Source: Sporothrix humicola
Lineage: Eukaryota; Ascomycota; Sordariomycetes; Ophiostomatales; Ophiostomataceae
NCBI GenBank assembly: GCA_021396245.1
Contig: WNYE01000036.1
Coordinates: 248,001 to 312,000, forward strand
Length of the DNA: 64,000 nt
Reading direction: 5' to 3'
Each line of letters begins with the position of its first letter. Positions within the stretch are counted from its first letter, which is position 1. The notes under the pieces are model-generated. The model did not search any database. It had not been told where the DNA came from and saw only the letters and a program-made list of their open reading frames with translations. Position numbers and translations under genes: made by a program. Shown piece by piece: positions 46,942 through 58,617 of the stretch.

Positions 46942-47792
46942 GCCGCACATTGCAGGCGTTTACTGGTTCAGGAGACATGTTTGTCTTTCTTGACTTTTGT
47001 TTTCATTTTTCATTTTTGTCTTTTGCGCTTTGTACTTTGTCTTTTTTGTTCTTTTCCTGGAGCATAGGGTTTGCGGGTTTATGGCTTGGGTTGCATCATT
47101 TTATGGGTTCTCGTTCTTTTATCATGATGTATTTTGTGCATATACCCCCATTTTTGGTTTGCCTCGTTTTGTCTTTTTTGCGGGCATTCCTTTTAATGAC
47201 ATTGAAATAATAGCAAAGCTCACACAGCAATAACGATGGTATCGGTGACCGGCTCCTGCTGTACTTGTTTCTGTGTTCCGTTCCTCCCGTGTTAGTGACT
47301 GTTTTGTGCTCCTGCCGTTGATACTGTGCTGTGTAAGTTCCCAAAGTGGAAGTAGCGGGTGGTTAATAACTGTGTGGGTTGATGTTTTGTGTGTCCTGAT
47401 TGGCCCAACCGACACCGGCCGAGCCTCGCCCGGTCTTGCACCATGTCATGGTAAATAGTCATGGCCATCGACGCTTCATGTATCACATGTTAAGGGGTGA
47501 ATAATAGTATCATCATGGCTTGTCGCACCTTCCTTAAGCCTAAGTCAGCCTCTTTCCTAGTTGATATACATACTTGTTGTCTCGTCACCCTTCCTTTTCA
47601 GCCCTTCTTCTCCTCGTCCTTTTATCTTCTCCATCCTTTCTCCTTTTCATCTTTCTGTCCTCTCTTCGTCCTTCTCTCCTATTTTTGTTTTTAGCATCGA
47701 ATCCAAGACTTGCTGATTGTCTCTTCTACCTTTATTTATCTATCCACTCTTCTGTCATCACAATATCTGCCGGGGCGATTTCACTGTTCACA
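46942..47792. other. intergenic region with CT-rich leader
   Basis: A T-rich 3' UTR for the ZMIZ-like gene is followed by a CT-rich promoter/leader (47590-47760) before ATG 47793. No gene is seen. Confidence 0.55.
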
Positions 47793-49067
47793 ATGGCGAA
47801 CCTCAAGACCACCGATGACTGTGCCGACGACTTTACAGTTGTTGGTGACGGCGACACCTCCGCAACCAACAGCCCTCCCAACTACTCTCCTTTTGACGAG
47901 CCCCTTCTTGATGCGTCTCTTCTCGATGAGTCCCTTCTTGGCGACTCTCCTTTTGATGAGTCCCCTATTGACGATTCTACTTCCGCCACCCTGCAAGATG
48001 GGACTCAAAGCCCAATGGCGTCCGCGTTTCCCGAAATGGCTGATGCCATCAAGTGCGGCGGCGACGTTCTCAAGGCGCTCTCCGACGCTGTCGACAAACT
48101 CTGGAATGCCAGCCATAATCCGTCCGTGACTGTTCCGTTGAAAAACCCAGCACACGTTCAAAGACATGGCATGGGCACGGGCGATCCTGCACCTTACGTA
48201 TCTGCGGAACAATTCACAGATCGAGTGCGAAGTATGACCCAGGCGGAATGCGCCGGTTATTCCTGCTGCTTGGACCTTGCCAGCGTTCTCTTCGAATTTC
48301 ATTGTATGTTTGATAAGCTACCCAAAGCAGAAGGCAGAAGCCCAGAGACCCTCCGGAAGACCTTTTCGGATCTTGCCGATATTGTTGTGGCGACATATCA
48401 CCAGTGGACAACGATTCGCGTTCGACTGGGTGAAGGTGCAAGCTATTCGAGTATCACAACCATGTTCAACGTGTATATCTCGCATTGCAAGACGCAGACT
48501 CTGAGAGCCATCAGCGGCCAAAGCCAGGAACCGATCTTGGATCATCACACGATAAGCGACCATCTGTACAACTGCTTCAAAGTAGTCCGTGGTCATACGA
48601 GCCTTGAAGTCACAAAACTATGGGCAGCAACACTTGAAACTGTTCTTCCTCTTTTTGTCAAGTCTTGCACGATTCCGTACCGCAAGACTTGCTCCTTTAA
48701 TATATCTAAATCATACTCTTATCACGTCGAGAGTATAATGGAGGAACGATTGCGATATGCGGGTGAAAGAGCAGAGCCGGCAACTCCAACCAAGTACGGC
48801 AAGGCCAACAGCAACACTACAAAGGAGAAGCCCTACGATGAAGACGAAGCACAAGCATTGCGCCATACGAATCCCTGGGCAGCTTTTGTTCTCTACAGGT
48901 ACGGCAAATTGCCAGTCATGAGGAATAATAAATCTGCAGAGAAAAATACGCTGCCGGAGCCGAAGAAGGCGACAACCGAATCACTCATGACGAAAAGTGA
49001 AGAGTCCAAAATGGAAAGCAAGTCAACGGGGGCCGGAAAAGGTGCCTGGTATGGGCTGTTTAAATAA
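47793..49067 (+). CDS. unrecognised helical protein A, 424 residues
   Basis: It is intronless, with ATG 47793 in a strong context (CACAATGGC). The frame is open 73 codons upstream, but that part reads as CT-rich leader. Residues 33-61 hold imperfect acidic repeats of the form FDE-PLLD and LLDESLLGD. From about 75 to 330 the protein looks like a helix bundle, with hydrophobic segments such as LASVLFEFHCMFDKL and LADIVVATYHQW. The C-terminal 100 residues are Lys/Glu/Thr-rich and probably disordered, ending WYGLFK. There is no signal peptide, membrane segment or known motif. Its tail-to-tail neighbour B (50600-49749) has a similar order of helices, with VLKGFHSIMLRL and LVIETHKLW at matching places, so the two may be old paralogues. 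The function is unknown. Confidence 0.7.
   Translation: MANLKTTDDCADDFTVVGDGDTSATNSPPNYSPFDEPLLDASLLDESLLGDSPFDESPIDDSTSATLQDGTQSPMASAFPEMADAIKCGGDVLKALSDAVDKLWNASHNPSVTVPLKNPAHVQRHGMGTGDPAPYVSAEQFTDRVRSMTQAECAGYSCCLDLASVLFEFHCMFDKLPKAEGRSPETLRKTFSDLADIVVATYHQWTTIRVRLGEGASYSSITTMFNVYISHCKTQTLRAISGQSQEPILDHHTISDHLYNCFKVVRGHTSLEVTKLWAATLETVLPLFVKSCTIPYRKTCSFNISKSYSYHVESIMEERLRYAGERAEPATPTKYGKANSNTTKEKPYDEDEAQALRHTNPWAAFVLYRYGKLPVMRNNKSAEKNTLPEPKKATTESLMTKSEESKMESKSTGAGKGAWYGLFK
47889..47975 (+). repeat. acidic Asp/Leu/Ser coding repeat in protein A
   Basis: Three or four imperfect units of about 10 codons (FDEPLLDAS, LLDESLLGDS, FDESPIDDS) run in series. The codons are similar, with recurring GATGAGTCCC, which suggests recent duplication. 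Confidence 0.7.
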
Positions 49068-49205
49068 TATACCATTTGTACGGCAAATGTCGCCAAGATG
49101 TAGCTTAATTTGAGATTTAAAAAAAATCAAGGATAACTTAAAACTTATCACACCCTGTCCTTCATGATGCCTGCTATGAGTCGTAGCTTATGGAAGTCTA
49201 TCAGG

Positions 49206-49241
49206 GGTGTCGGTGTCGGCGTCAGTATCGGTATCGGTGTG
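49206..49241 (+). repeat. hexanucleotide repeat GGTRTC, about 6 units
   Basis: Successive units are GGTGTC, GGTGTC, GGCGTC, AGTATC, GGTATC and GGTGTG. Confidence 0.85.
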
Positions 49242-49380
49242 GATTCGTTGCTTGAGAAGAAGTTCCAATTCAGACACTCGTTTTATATATATTCTAGTAA
49301 CTGATAGAAATCTGCGTACAAATGGTTTGTTATTTGCTTCTTTTTCTTTCTTTTCTTTTCTTTCAACATGATCGTTTAGA

Positions 49381-49407
49381 TTTGTGGTTTTGTGGTTTTG
49401 TGGTTTT
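49381..49407 (+). repeat. TTTTGTGG tandem repeat
   Basis: Three GTGG blocks are separated by runs of T, giving an 8-bp period. Confidence 0.85.
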
Positions 49408-49457
49408 AATCCTTATTTATTTTGGTCTAATTTACTTTATGTGATTTTCTTTTTGAG

Positions 49458-49474
49458 TTTTTTTTTTTTTTTTT
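49458..49474 (+). repeat. poly-T run (17 nt)
   Basis: An uninterrupted 17-nt T homopolymer lies in the 3' spacer between the two orphan genes. Confidence 0.9.
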
Positions 49475-49748
49475 AAGAAAGGAAAATGAAAGGGTGAAAA
49501 GGGGGTAAAAAATTAAAAATTAAAAAAATGAAGATGAAGTGGAAGAGAGATAACTTTTGATTGAAATAATAGCTAAATTACATGTAACATATCCCGAACT
49601 GAAGCTAGACTTCAGAGAAAAAGTTTAGGGCCGGTACACATGGTACAAATATACAACGCTCTTCAACGTCTCCATAACCGCCGCTTGGATTTGTCGTTCG
49701 TTTGTTTCGCTGGTAGTCGTTGTAACGCATTCTCAGGTGCCGACTTCT

Positions 49749-50600
49749 TCAGGCCCATCCGTTTCCACCGCCGCCTCCTTTTTCCCATTGCACATAACCC
49801 TCGGTATCTGCCCTAGTCCGAAACAAAACAGACACGGCGTAGTTAGCATACAAGATAGTTATTTCCCTTGTGCTTTTGTCCTGATCCATGACCGCTATCC
49901 ACGACCGCATGAATTTGGGAATCAGGTCCCTCAATGTCTGAATCCAGATGAGATGAACCGGCACGATAGCTTGGAAACCGGTTTCGTTGTTGAAGGCTGT
50001 AAGAATAAACTCCACTTCTTTGGATACACATTGCACTACAGCCCCGGAGGCTCGTAGCGATGACTGTCGTACAATGGCGCATGATTCGGCGATGGCATCC
50101 TGTAAAATGGTATTCTCCTCCGCATAGTCGCGCGTCGGAAACGTGTCTGGCACCCCCCCTGTATTATTAATTTTTGGGGAAGGCTTGGTGTTGTGGTTGA
50201 TCTGCCCGGCGAGCCATAGCTTGTGCGTCTCGATGACAAGACTCAAAAGACGGCCCATAACATAGGCCAGCTTTAACTTGCCCCCATAATCAGTCGTCCG
50301 CAGCCTGAGCATAATGCTGTGAAACCCTTTGAGGACTTCGCCGACGCAAAATGCAGCATTTTGAGGATGCATCTTGTCTCTTTCGTCAGCACTGGCTTCC
50401 AGGTCTCTGTTCTCTTCCAGATAAGATGTGGCCGTGGTGTAGATTCTGCGGACGCCGTAGTGGATGGCTGTCAGCACCTGGTCGGTGGCGTCTTCGGCGC
50501 TGCCCAGGAGAGACTCGGTCATCAAAGGGATTTCGTTGACGGTACCGTCGGCGTGGTTGGCCATAGCCTTGCCGTCAGTTGGCTTGCTGCAGTGAGGCAT
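49749..50600 (-). CDS. unrecognised helical protein B, 283 residues
   Basis: An intronless frame runs from ATG 50600; an upstream in-frame ATG at 50690 would add 30 residues that look like leader. The protein appears to be mostly alpha-helical. Amphipathic stretches include DQVLTAIHYGVRRIYTTATS, EVLKGFHSIMLRLR and LLSLVIETHKLWLAG. It ends in a Gly-rich tail (five Gly before NGWA). No signal peptide, membrane helix or catalytic motif is visible. It converges on protein A and shares A's general size of bundle and position of an FH...L and a TH/YH..W motif. Both genes lie between conserved genes and may be a lineage-specific insertion. The function is unknown. Confidence 0.68.
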   Translation of the reverse strand: MPHCSKPTDGKAMANHADGTVNEIPLMTESLLGSAEDATDQVLTAIHYGVRRIYTTATSYLEENRDLEASADERDKMHPQNAAFCVGEVLKGFHSIMLRLRTTDYGGKLKLAYVMGRLLSLVIETHKLWLAGQINHNTKPSPKINNTGGVPDTFPTRDYAEENTILQDAIAESCAIVRQSSLRASGAVVQCVSKEVEFILTAFNNETGFQAIVPVHLIWIQTLRDLIPKFMRSWIAVMDQDKSTREITILYANYAVSVLFRTRADTEGYVQWEKGGGGGNGWA

Positions 50601-51208
50601 GGTTGCTGATGGCTGTGGTTGAGCGTTGAGGGTGAAATATAGGATTTTGGTGATAAAGAGACAGACAGTTGGACCCGAGAGGACGGTCAAGGGTCTTGTG
50701 GCGAAGAGATTAAATATGTCTGTGGAATCCAGGCAAGGACCCTTACCAGGGTTTTCTAGTCACAAGGGCTTGTACATGGCAGTGGCTGACGTTGTTGATT
50801 ACCAGTAATGCGGACCGCGCCTGGGACGGATGGGATCCGGTCGACGCTACTCTCATATCGTGTAGGTATTCGGGGTCATCATGTGTTTCTGCCGTGTTAG
50901 TTGGTCGCGCGAGGCTGCCACTAAAATGTTGTGTTACGTGACCCCGTAGCCTCGCGAGACTGTTGCCATATATCTTGGGAACTGGTCTGACATAGCCAAA
51001 GCACACCATGTCCTGACATAACCAAAGCATACCATATCCTGACAAAGCTCAAAAGAAGAAATTTGTTGTATCCAAAAAAAAATGATATAGATGATATTTG
51101 TGTCATCAATATGTAAAGTGTATATCGTATCCCTATCATGTTGTTCCCTTTTATTCTATCCAAAAAAGTATGTATGTCGTCATAAAATGTTTGTATGTTC
51201 CTCCCCGT
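50601..51208. other. intergenic region upstream of gene B
   Basis: This 608-bp region is the promoter of gene B plus the 3' flank of the arrestin gene. A short direct repeat (CCTGACATA...CCAAAGCA) recurs at about 50988-51030. No gene is seen. Confidence 0.5.
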
Positions 51209-53965
51209 TCACGACGAGGACGGCATCGTGATTGCATTCGGCTCGCCGCTAAACGCTGGCCGCATCGCCGCACCGCCGCTGTCGGCAGTGCTAAAGGCCG
51301 CGTCCTCTGTCGTGATTTCGGCCATGGCCTCGTCGTACGATGGTGGTGGCTCCTGATAGATGCTTGCCGTGTCGCCGTCGGCAAACGCAAACGCGTTGAT
51401 TGCTGATGCCACAGCGGGCGCCATGGACGAGACGACGCCGTTGTACGTCACGAGCACATCGCCGTTTTGGGCCACGATGCCGCCGCTGGCGCCGGATGCC
51501 GACGAGTGCGAGGTCACCGAGCTCAGCGAAGACATGGCCATAGACGCAGGGTCTTCGCCGGGCCGCAGCTGTGGCGGGTACAGCGGGTTGTTGAACGTCT
51601 GCGTCTGCATCTGTTGCTGGTGCATGCTGTAGTGTTGGTTGGGACCGTGCCAGTTGACAGAGCCGTGGAGGCGGCCAATAGGCGACAGTTGCTGCTGCCG
51701 CATAAGAGCAGGATCCTCGCCGGACGGGAACTTTTCGCGGGTCTGGCGCTGTTGCTGTTCTTCTCTCTGCTGGGCAACAAACTGCTGCGGTACGGGTCGG
51801 CGTCGGATGACGGGCAGACCCGAGACTTCGACGGCACCAGGGACAGACGGTGGCGCAATGGGTGGTGTGGTGGCTGGACCTGGGGCCGCAGCTGTAGGAG
51901 TTGTAGCGGAGGGGGATGCTGGGGGGTTATACGCAGAGCCATCGGGCCGTAGAGGTACGGCAGGTGCCGGCTCGGAGCTAAGTTCGAAGATTGGCTGGTC
52001 GTACTCTTGTGGTAGCAGAGGTTGCTGCTGCTGTTGTGATTGCTGGCCCTGCTGGGGATGCTGCGGCGGCTGCTGCTGTGCATGCATCTGCGGTGGTACT
52101 GGTCCCTGTTGCACAACCTGCGGTAGTGACATGTGATGTGCATAGGGGCTCATGGCCGGGAACGTCGTTGCGCGGGACAGCTGTCTGGCGGGTCCGGGCG
52201 GCTGTTGGCTTGGATCGACGTTGGGGTATGTATTTTGGTGAAGTTGGTACTGGAACTGCTGATGCAGACGCGTGTCCGGTAGTGATGGCCGTCCTTCTCG
52301 TCGTTGTTGTTGCTGGCGCATGGACATCTTTTGGCGATGTCTTGTGACGGCCTCGACGAGTGCCTTGTTTGGCTTGATGCCAGAGTACACCTGCACCGCG
52401 TGGAATGTTAAGGGCAGGATGATGGTCTGAGGCAGCAAATGCGCTGGCCGCGGCTTCATGACCTTCATGGCCTTCATTGCCGCTTTTTGCTCCTTTTTCT
52501 GTTCCTTCATTTGTTCCTTCATCTCCTTCTTCGAAAGATTGCTGGTGGACTTTCCGTTTGAATTCGATTCGGATGCCAGCGACATGGTCGAGTCGATGGG
52601 AAGCACGCTCCAGCACAATCCCGCGCGGACCTCCAGCTGATAGTCGCGGCTGATATTGCACGCGACGAAACTCGGCATCACAGTGTTGGGCAGGGCCTTG
52701 TTGCACCAAATGTCGTCTGGCAGCTCCATTTCGGTGTCGACAGGGGCGTCCGGGTCGCACACGGGGATGGTGAGGCCCAAGCGCGTCATGATCATCCAGG
52801 TGGCCGTCTTGGTCTGTTCGACGTCTTGGCCCTTGACTTTTGTCGTGCCGATAAGGCGAATGTCGAGAGAGGTCAAGTAAACCTGTTCACGACTAGCCTC
52901 GAGCTTTCGGGCAACAATTCGAAGTGGCAGGGGTTCGTTGCACGTGAGAATGGCGGGAAAGGGCAGTAGGGCGATCAGTTGAATGGACGGTGTGACGCCG
53001 TCACGGCAAGCGATGCTGATGGGAAACTTTTGTGTCCGCGGGGATGTAGACAGAGACGACGTAGATGGGGATGTGGGCGAAACATTTGATCCTGCTTGGC
53101 TGTCGGGCAGGGAGAGTGTCGAGCTACTGTTGTTGCGGAAGAAGCTGTTCTTTTTCTTGGGATTTCGTAATGGCGTAACATCGGACGGCGGAATACGATC
53201 TCGGAATGTAAAGGGTCGGCGCGCAAACATCTCACGTGTCGAGGGAGGTGGCCGTATGGGCTCAATGGGCAGGAACTTGAAGCCGACCGTGTTGCGCCAG
53301 TTGCCGCGAAACATGCCGGGGCGCTGCACAGTAGCTTTCACGAAATACCGGATCTCGGTCGTTTCAGTGGAACTCAGGTAACCGGCGAAGCTCGGGGGAA
53401 GCGTCTGCTTGACGTGGGTGTACTGTAGCTGCTTGGAGCCGTCCATGATGCGGATGCCGTTGGTGCCGACGCCGAAGCGGAGCGGGCCGCCATTGGGGCT
53501 CTCGGCATTGCCGTCGACGTCGACCATGCCGCCCGTGCGCGACAGCGCCACCGGATCAGAACAGGCATTGTTGAAGGGCACCTTGAAGCGAAAGGGAAAG
53601 CTATGGTGGCCAGCTGGCAGAATGTTGCTGGTGGGCGGCTCTTCTGTCTTGAGCGGATGCACTTGTGCGACTTGATACAGAATCTTGTGGTTCTCCTGCA
53701 CGACCGTGCCGGCAGCCGGTCTCGTGATCACGCCGCCCGAGTTCCGGCTCGGATCGAGATCGTGGAGCGTCTCATTCTTGTAGGTCCAGCCCTCTTCATC
53801 CTCGACAGCTGGGACTGTCAGCGACGTGCTCGACTCGCCTTCGAGCTTGACGACGACGGCGCCAATGGACTCGGGCTTGGCCAGGAAGAACTTGACTTCG
53901 CCGTGGATGATGTCGAGGTTGGTGTAGTACTCCGGCTGGTCGACGAGGTGGATGTGGACCGACAT
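51209..53965 (-). CDS. alpha-arrestin-like trafficking adaptor with PY motif
   Basis: An intronless frame encodes 918 residues. The arrestin N-domain covers about 1-240 (YYTNLDIIHGEVKFFLAKPE at the start, PAGHHSFPFRFKVPFNNACS in the middle). The arrestin C-domain covers about 320-530, ending in the strand ILPLTFHAVQVYSGIKP. A Lys/Glu/Gln-rich insert with KEQ repeats lies inside the C-domain. The last 370 residues are Gln/Pro-rich, with a PPPSY motif near the end (EPPPSYDEAMAE), a ligand for WW domains of Rsp5/Nedd4 ligases. Alpha-arrestins bring these ligases to plasma-membrane transporters or receptors to trigger ubiquitination and endocytosis; the cargo cannot be predicted. Which Art/Rim8 branch it belongs to is unclear. 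Confidence 0.85.
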   Translation of the reverse strand: MSVHIHLVDQPEYYTNLDIIHGEVKFFLAKPESIGAVVVKLEGESSTSLTVPAVEDEEGWTYKNETLHDLDPSRNSGGVITRPAAGTVVQENHKILYQVAQVHPLKTEEPPTSNILPAGHHSFPFRFKVPFNNACSDPVALSRTGGMVDVDGNAESPNGGPLRFGVGTNGIRIMDGSKQLQYTHVKQTLPPSFAGYLSSTETTEIRYFVKATVQRPGMFRGNWRNTVGFKFLPIEPIRPPPSTREMFARRPFTFRDRIPPSDVTPLRNPKKKNSFFRNNSSSTLSLPDSQAGSNVSPTSPSTSSLSTSPRTQKFPISIACRDGVTPSIQLIALLPFPAILTCNEPLPLRIVARKLEASREQVYLTSLDIRLIGTTKVKGQDVEQTKTATWMIMTRLGLTIPVCDPDAPVDTEMELPDDIWCNKALPNTVMPSFVACNISRDYQLEVRAGLCWSVLPIDSTMSLASESNSNGKSTSNLSKKEMKEQMKEQKKEQKAAMKAMKVMKPRPAHLLPQTIILPLTFHAVQVYSGIKPNKALVEAVTRHRQKMSMRQQQQRREGRPSLPDTRLHQQFQYQLHQNTYPNVDPSQQPPGPARQLSRATTFPAMSPYAHHMSLPQVVQQGPVPPQMHAQQQPPQHPQQGQQSQQQQQPLLPQEYDQPIFELSSEPAPAVPLRPDGSAYNPPASPSATTPTAAAPGPATTPPIAPPSVPGAVEVSGLPVIRRRPVPQQFVAQQREEQQQRQTREKFPSGEDPALMRQQQLSPIGRLHGSVNWHGPNQHYSMHQQQMQTQTFNNPLYPPQLRPGEDPASMAMSSLSSVTSHSSASGASGGIVAQNGDVLVTYNGVVSSMAPAVASAINAFAFADGDTASIYQEPPPSYDEAMAEITTEDAAFSTADSGGAAMRPAFSGEPNAITMPSSS

Positions 53966-56254
53966 GTCTTAGACCAGAGGCGGGGTGACAATTGGAGGGG
54001 AGGAGGTGGGTGGGACGAAAGAATTGACGACAATCGGAGATCGAGAGAAGATACCGCCGAATGGAGAACGGAGAGAACGGAGAACAGGCGGAATCACGGA
54101 GGCGGGAGCAAGAATACGCACCCCATCCTCCGTGGAGTCGTCAAAATAAGAAAGACTCGAGTCGTCGATCTAGCTTTCCCCGTAGCTGCTTGTGGAATAC
54201 GATGCGATATTCGAAAGGCTGGGCGTAAAGCGACGTCTGGGCAGGTATTTGTTGCGGGGCGCAAAACGAAGAAACGTGGGAACGGAAAACGGAAACAAAT
54301 CAATCACGAAGAAGCGCCAGTTTGAACAAAAGAAGAATGGGATCTGGGTGAGAGAGAAAACAGAAAAGCAGAAAACGAAAAGTCTCCCGAATGATGGAGA
54401 AAGCTGACAGCCCAATTAGCACGAGCCGGCCTTGGTCCTGATCCTAGTCGCGTCTTTAGGACGACGTTTAGTTAGGGCCCGGCTTGCTTTTGGTGCTTTG
54501 TTCGGGCCTAAGCTTTGGTGCTGGTGTTTTGTGTTAGCTCAAGCCTTTCTTTTTTCCTCTTTTTTTCTTGGTGCCGCCCGCGGAGAGCAGCACGCGCTCG
54601 TACTCTTGAACCTTTGTACCTTTCGAGCTTCTTCAGCCCGCCGTTGCAAAAGTTACAAAACGAGGGGAAGGCTGAGAACGGCACGTCGTACGTCGCACTG
54701 GAGGGGTCTTAATTGTTGCAGCCTGGCGAGGCAGACCGGCCGGGGACGGAGACCAGGCGGAGGAGGCGTTCAAGCGGTTGGGCGGTAAAGGCTTATGCTG
54801 GCGAAGCTCTTTGGCTCTCTCTGGTTGGCTTGGATCGTATGGTCTTGCATGAGATAAAGGCGAGAGGCTGGGAGACAGGCGTCTGTGTGCTTTGTGATGC
54901 TCGCCGTGTTGTTTCCAGTGTTTTGTTTCGTCCCTCGCGTCCCGTATTTTCCGCGGACCTTTTTCCCTTGTTTGCTGGAGTTTCTGTGCCAGGGAGATTT
55001 GCTTGCTGCTCCGCCTCACGCCACGTTGGATGCTTCGGCGCTCAGGTCCTCTGGAAAACCTGGCGGGGACAGAATGCAGGAATGGCAATGACGCAGGGCG
55101 GAATATCAGCGAAACTCCGGGGCGTTGGTGGCCTCGAATGGGGGTTGTAAACAAGGAGAGAACTGGGCATCGAGGAAAGATGAAGCACTCCTGATTCCAT
55201 TCAGCCTCACTACGGGGTTTCGACCTGCGTCATTGGGTCGGTCTTTCCTTGTGCGCATACAAAAATGCTTACAGGGAATTTGCAGACAAAAAGGAAGGCG
55301 ACAACAACGAGATGAGTGACATTGTGACAAAATGGCAAGTGGATTGTTAGGCAGGAACCATTGAGTGTCAACTGCGACCGGCGTGTGTAAGGTGCCTTCC
55401 CCCTGCGAAAGGAAATAAGACGGTTCGTCGTTGCTCCTTTTTCCTCTCATATGAAAAGCGGAAAGAGCGAACGAAGTGCGAAGTCGAGGTACAAAGTATA
55501 GAAGAGGCTAGCAATTGTTATTTTTAGCGGTCTGCATGCTGGCAGTTCGCATTTATGGTACACTTTTGCCGACTCGCACTTGGTTCTCTCGGTTCTTTCT
55601 TTACTTTTTCAACCTTCCTTCCAAGACACCATGCCGGCTGCTGGGCCCTTATGTCGTCAGTTATTCGAGCTGACTGAGTTCGTTCCTGAGATAGCAAGCC
55701 TAACCGGCGTCATTGCCCAGACTGAAATTGTGTATTCCATCTTGTGCAGGTGCAATTGGCAAATCAGCTTCGCTCTTTCCTGTTCCCGTTCTTCTAGTTA
55801 TCTCCCAACGCTCCTTCTTCCTCTCCTATCCCCCGGAGAGGTCATGGGATCAGATCTGATGTTGTAAAAGTACGCAACGGGGAAAGAGCTAACCAAGCGA
55901 ACTGCGCTCTCAAGCTCAACGGTAACGGTTGTGCTTTCCTTCTCTCAATGGAGATGCTTCTTTTCTCGGCTCTTTAAGTTGGTGCCTGGTGGGGCTTAGC
56001 GACTTTTAACGACTTTCCACATTTATGGGTCTCGCCAGTGATACCTTCCGATAAGATAAGCTTTTTTGCGATTGACTTTGGCCCCAAAAAATTATGCCCC
56101 TCATCACCGCCAAAAAATCGCAAGTTGGCGGCGAGAGACGACCACCGTTGATTTGACGATCACCGCCCCATTGCCGACAAACACAACGCACGACACATAG
56201 CCCTCCTCCGAAATTTGTGCCCCTTATAGCTTGCAGCAACGGACAACTACGAAC
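53966..56254. other. divergent intergenic region, arrestin / dim1
   Basis: This 2.3 kb region holds two promoters. Several GCTTTTGGTG and GACTTT-type words occur at 54480-54530 and 55980-56020, similar to words at 475-520 near the left end of the window. Open frames are short and unsupported. Confidence 0.5.

Positions 56255-58617
<2,363 letters not shown>

Larger units (their letters stand above)
49068..49748. other. convergent spacer of the orphan pair, rich in simple repeats
   Basis: This 681-bp AT-rich spacer contains a hexamer array (49206-49241), a TTTTGTGG array (49381-49407) and a 17-T run (49458-49474). No gene is seen. Confidence 0.7.
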
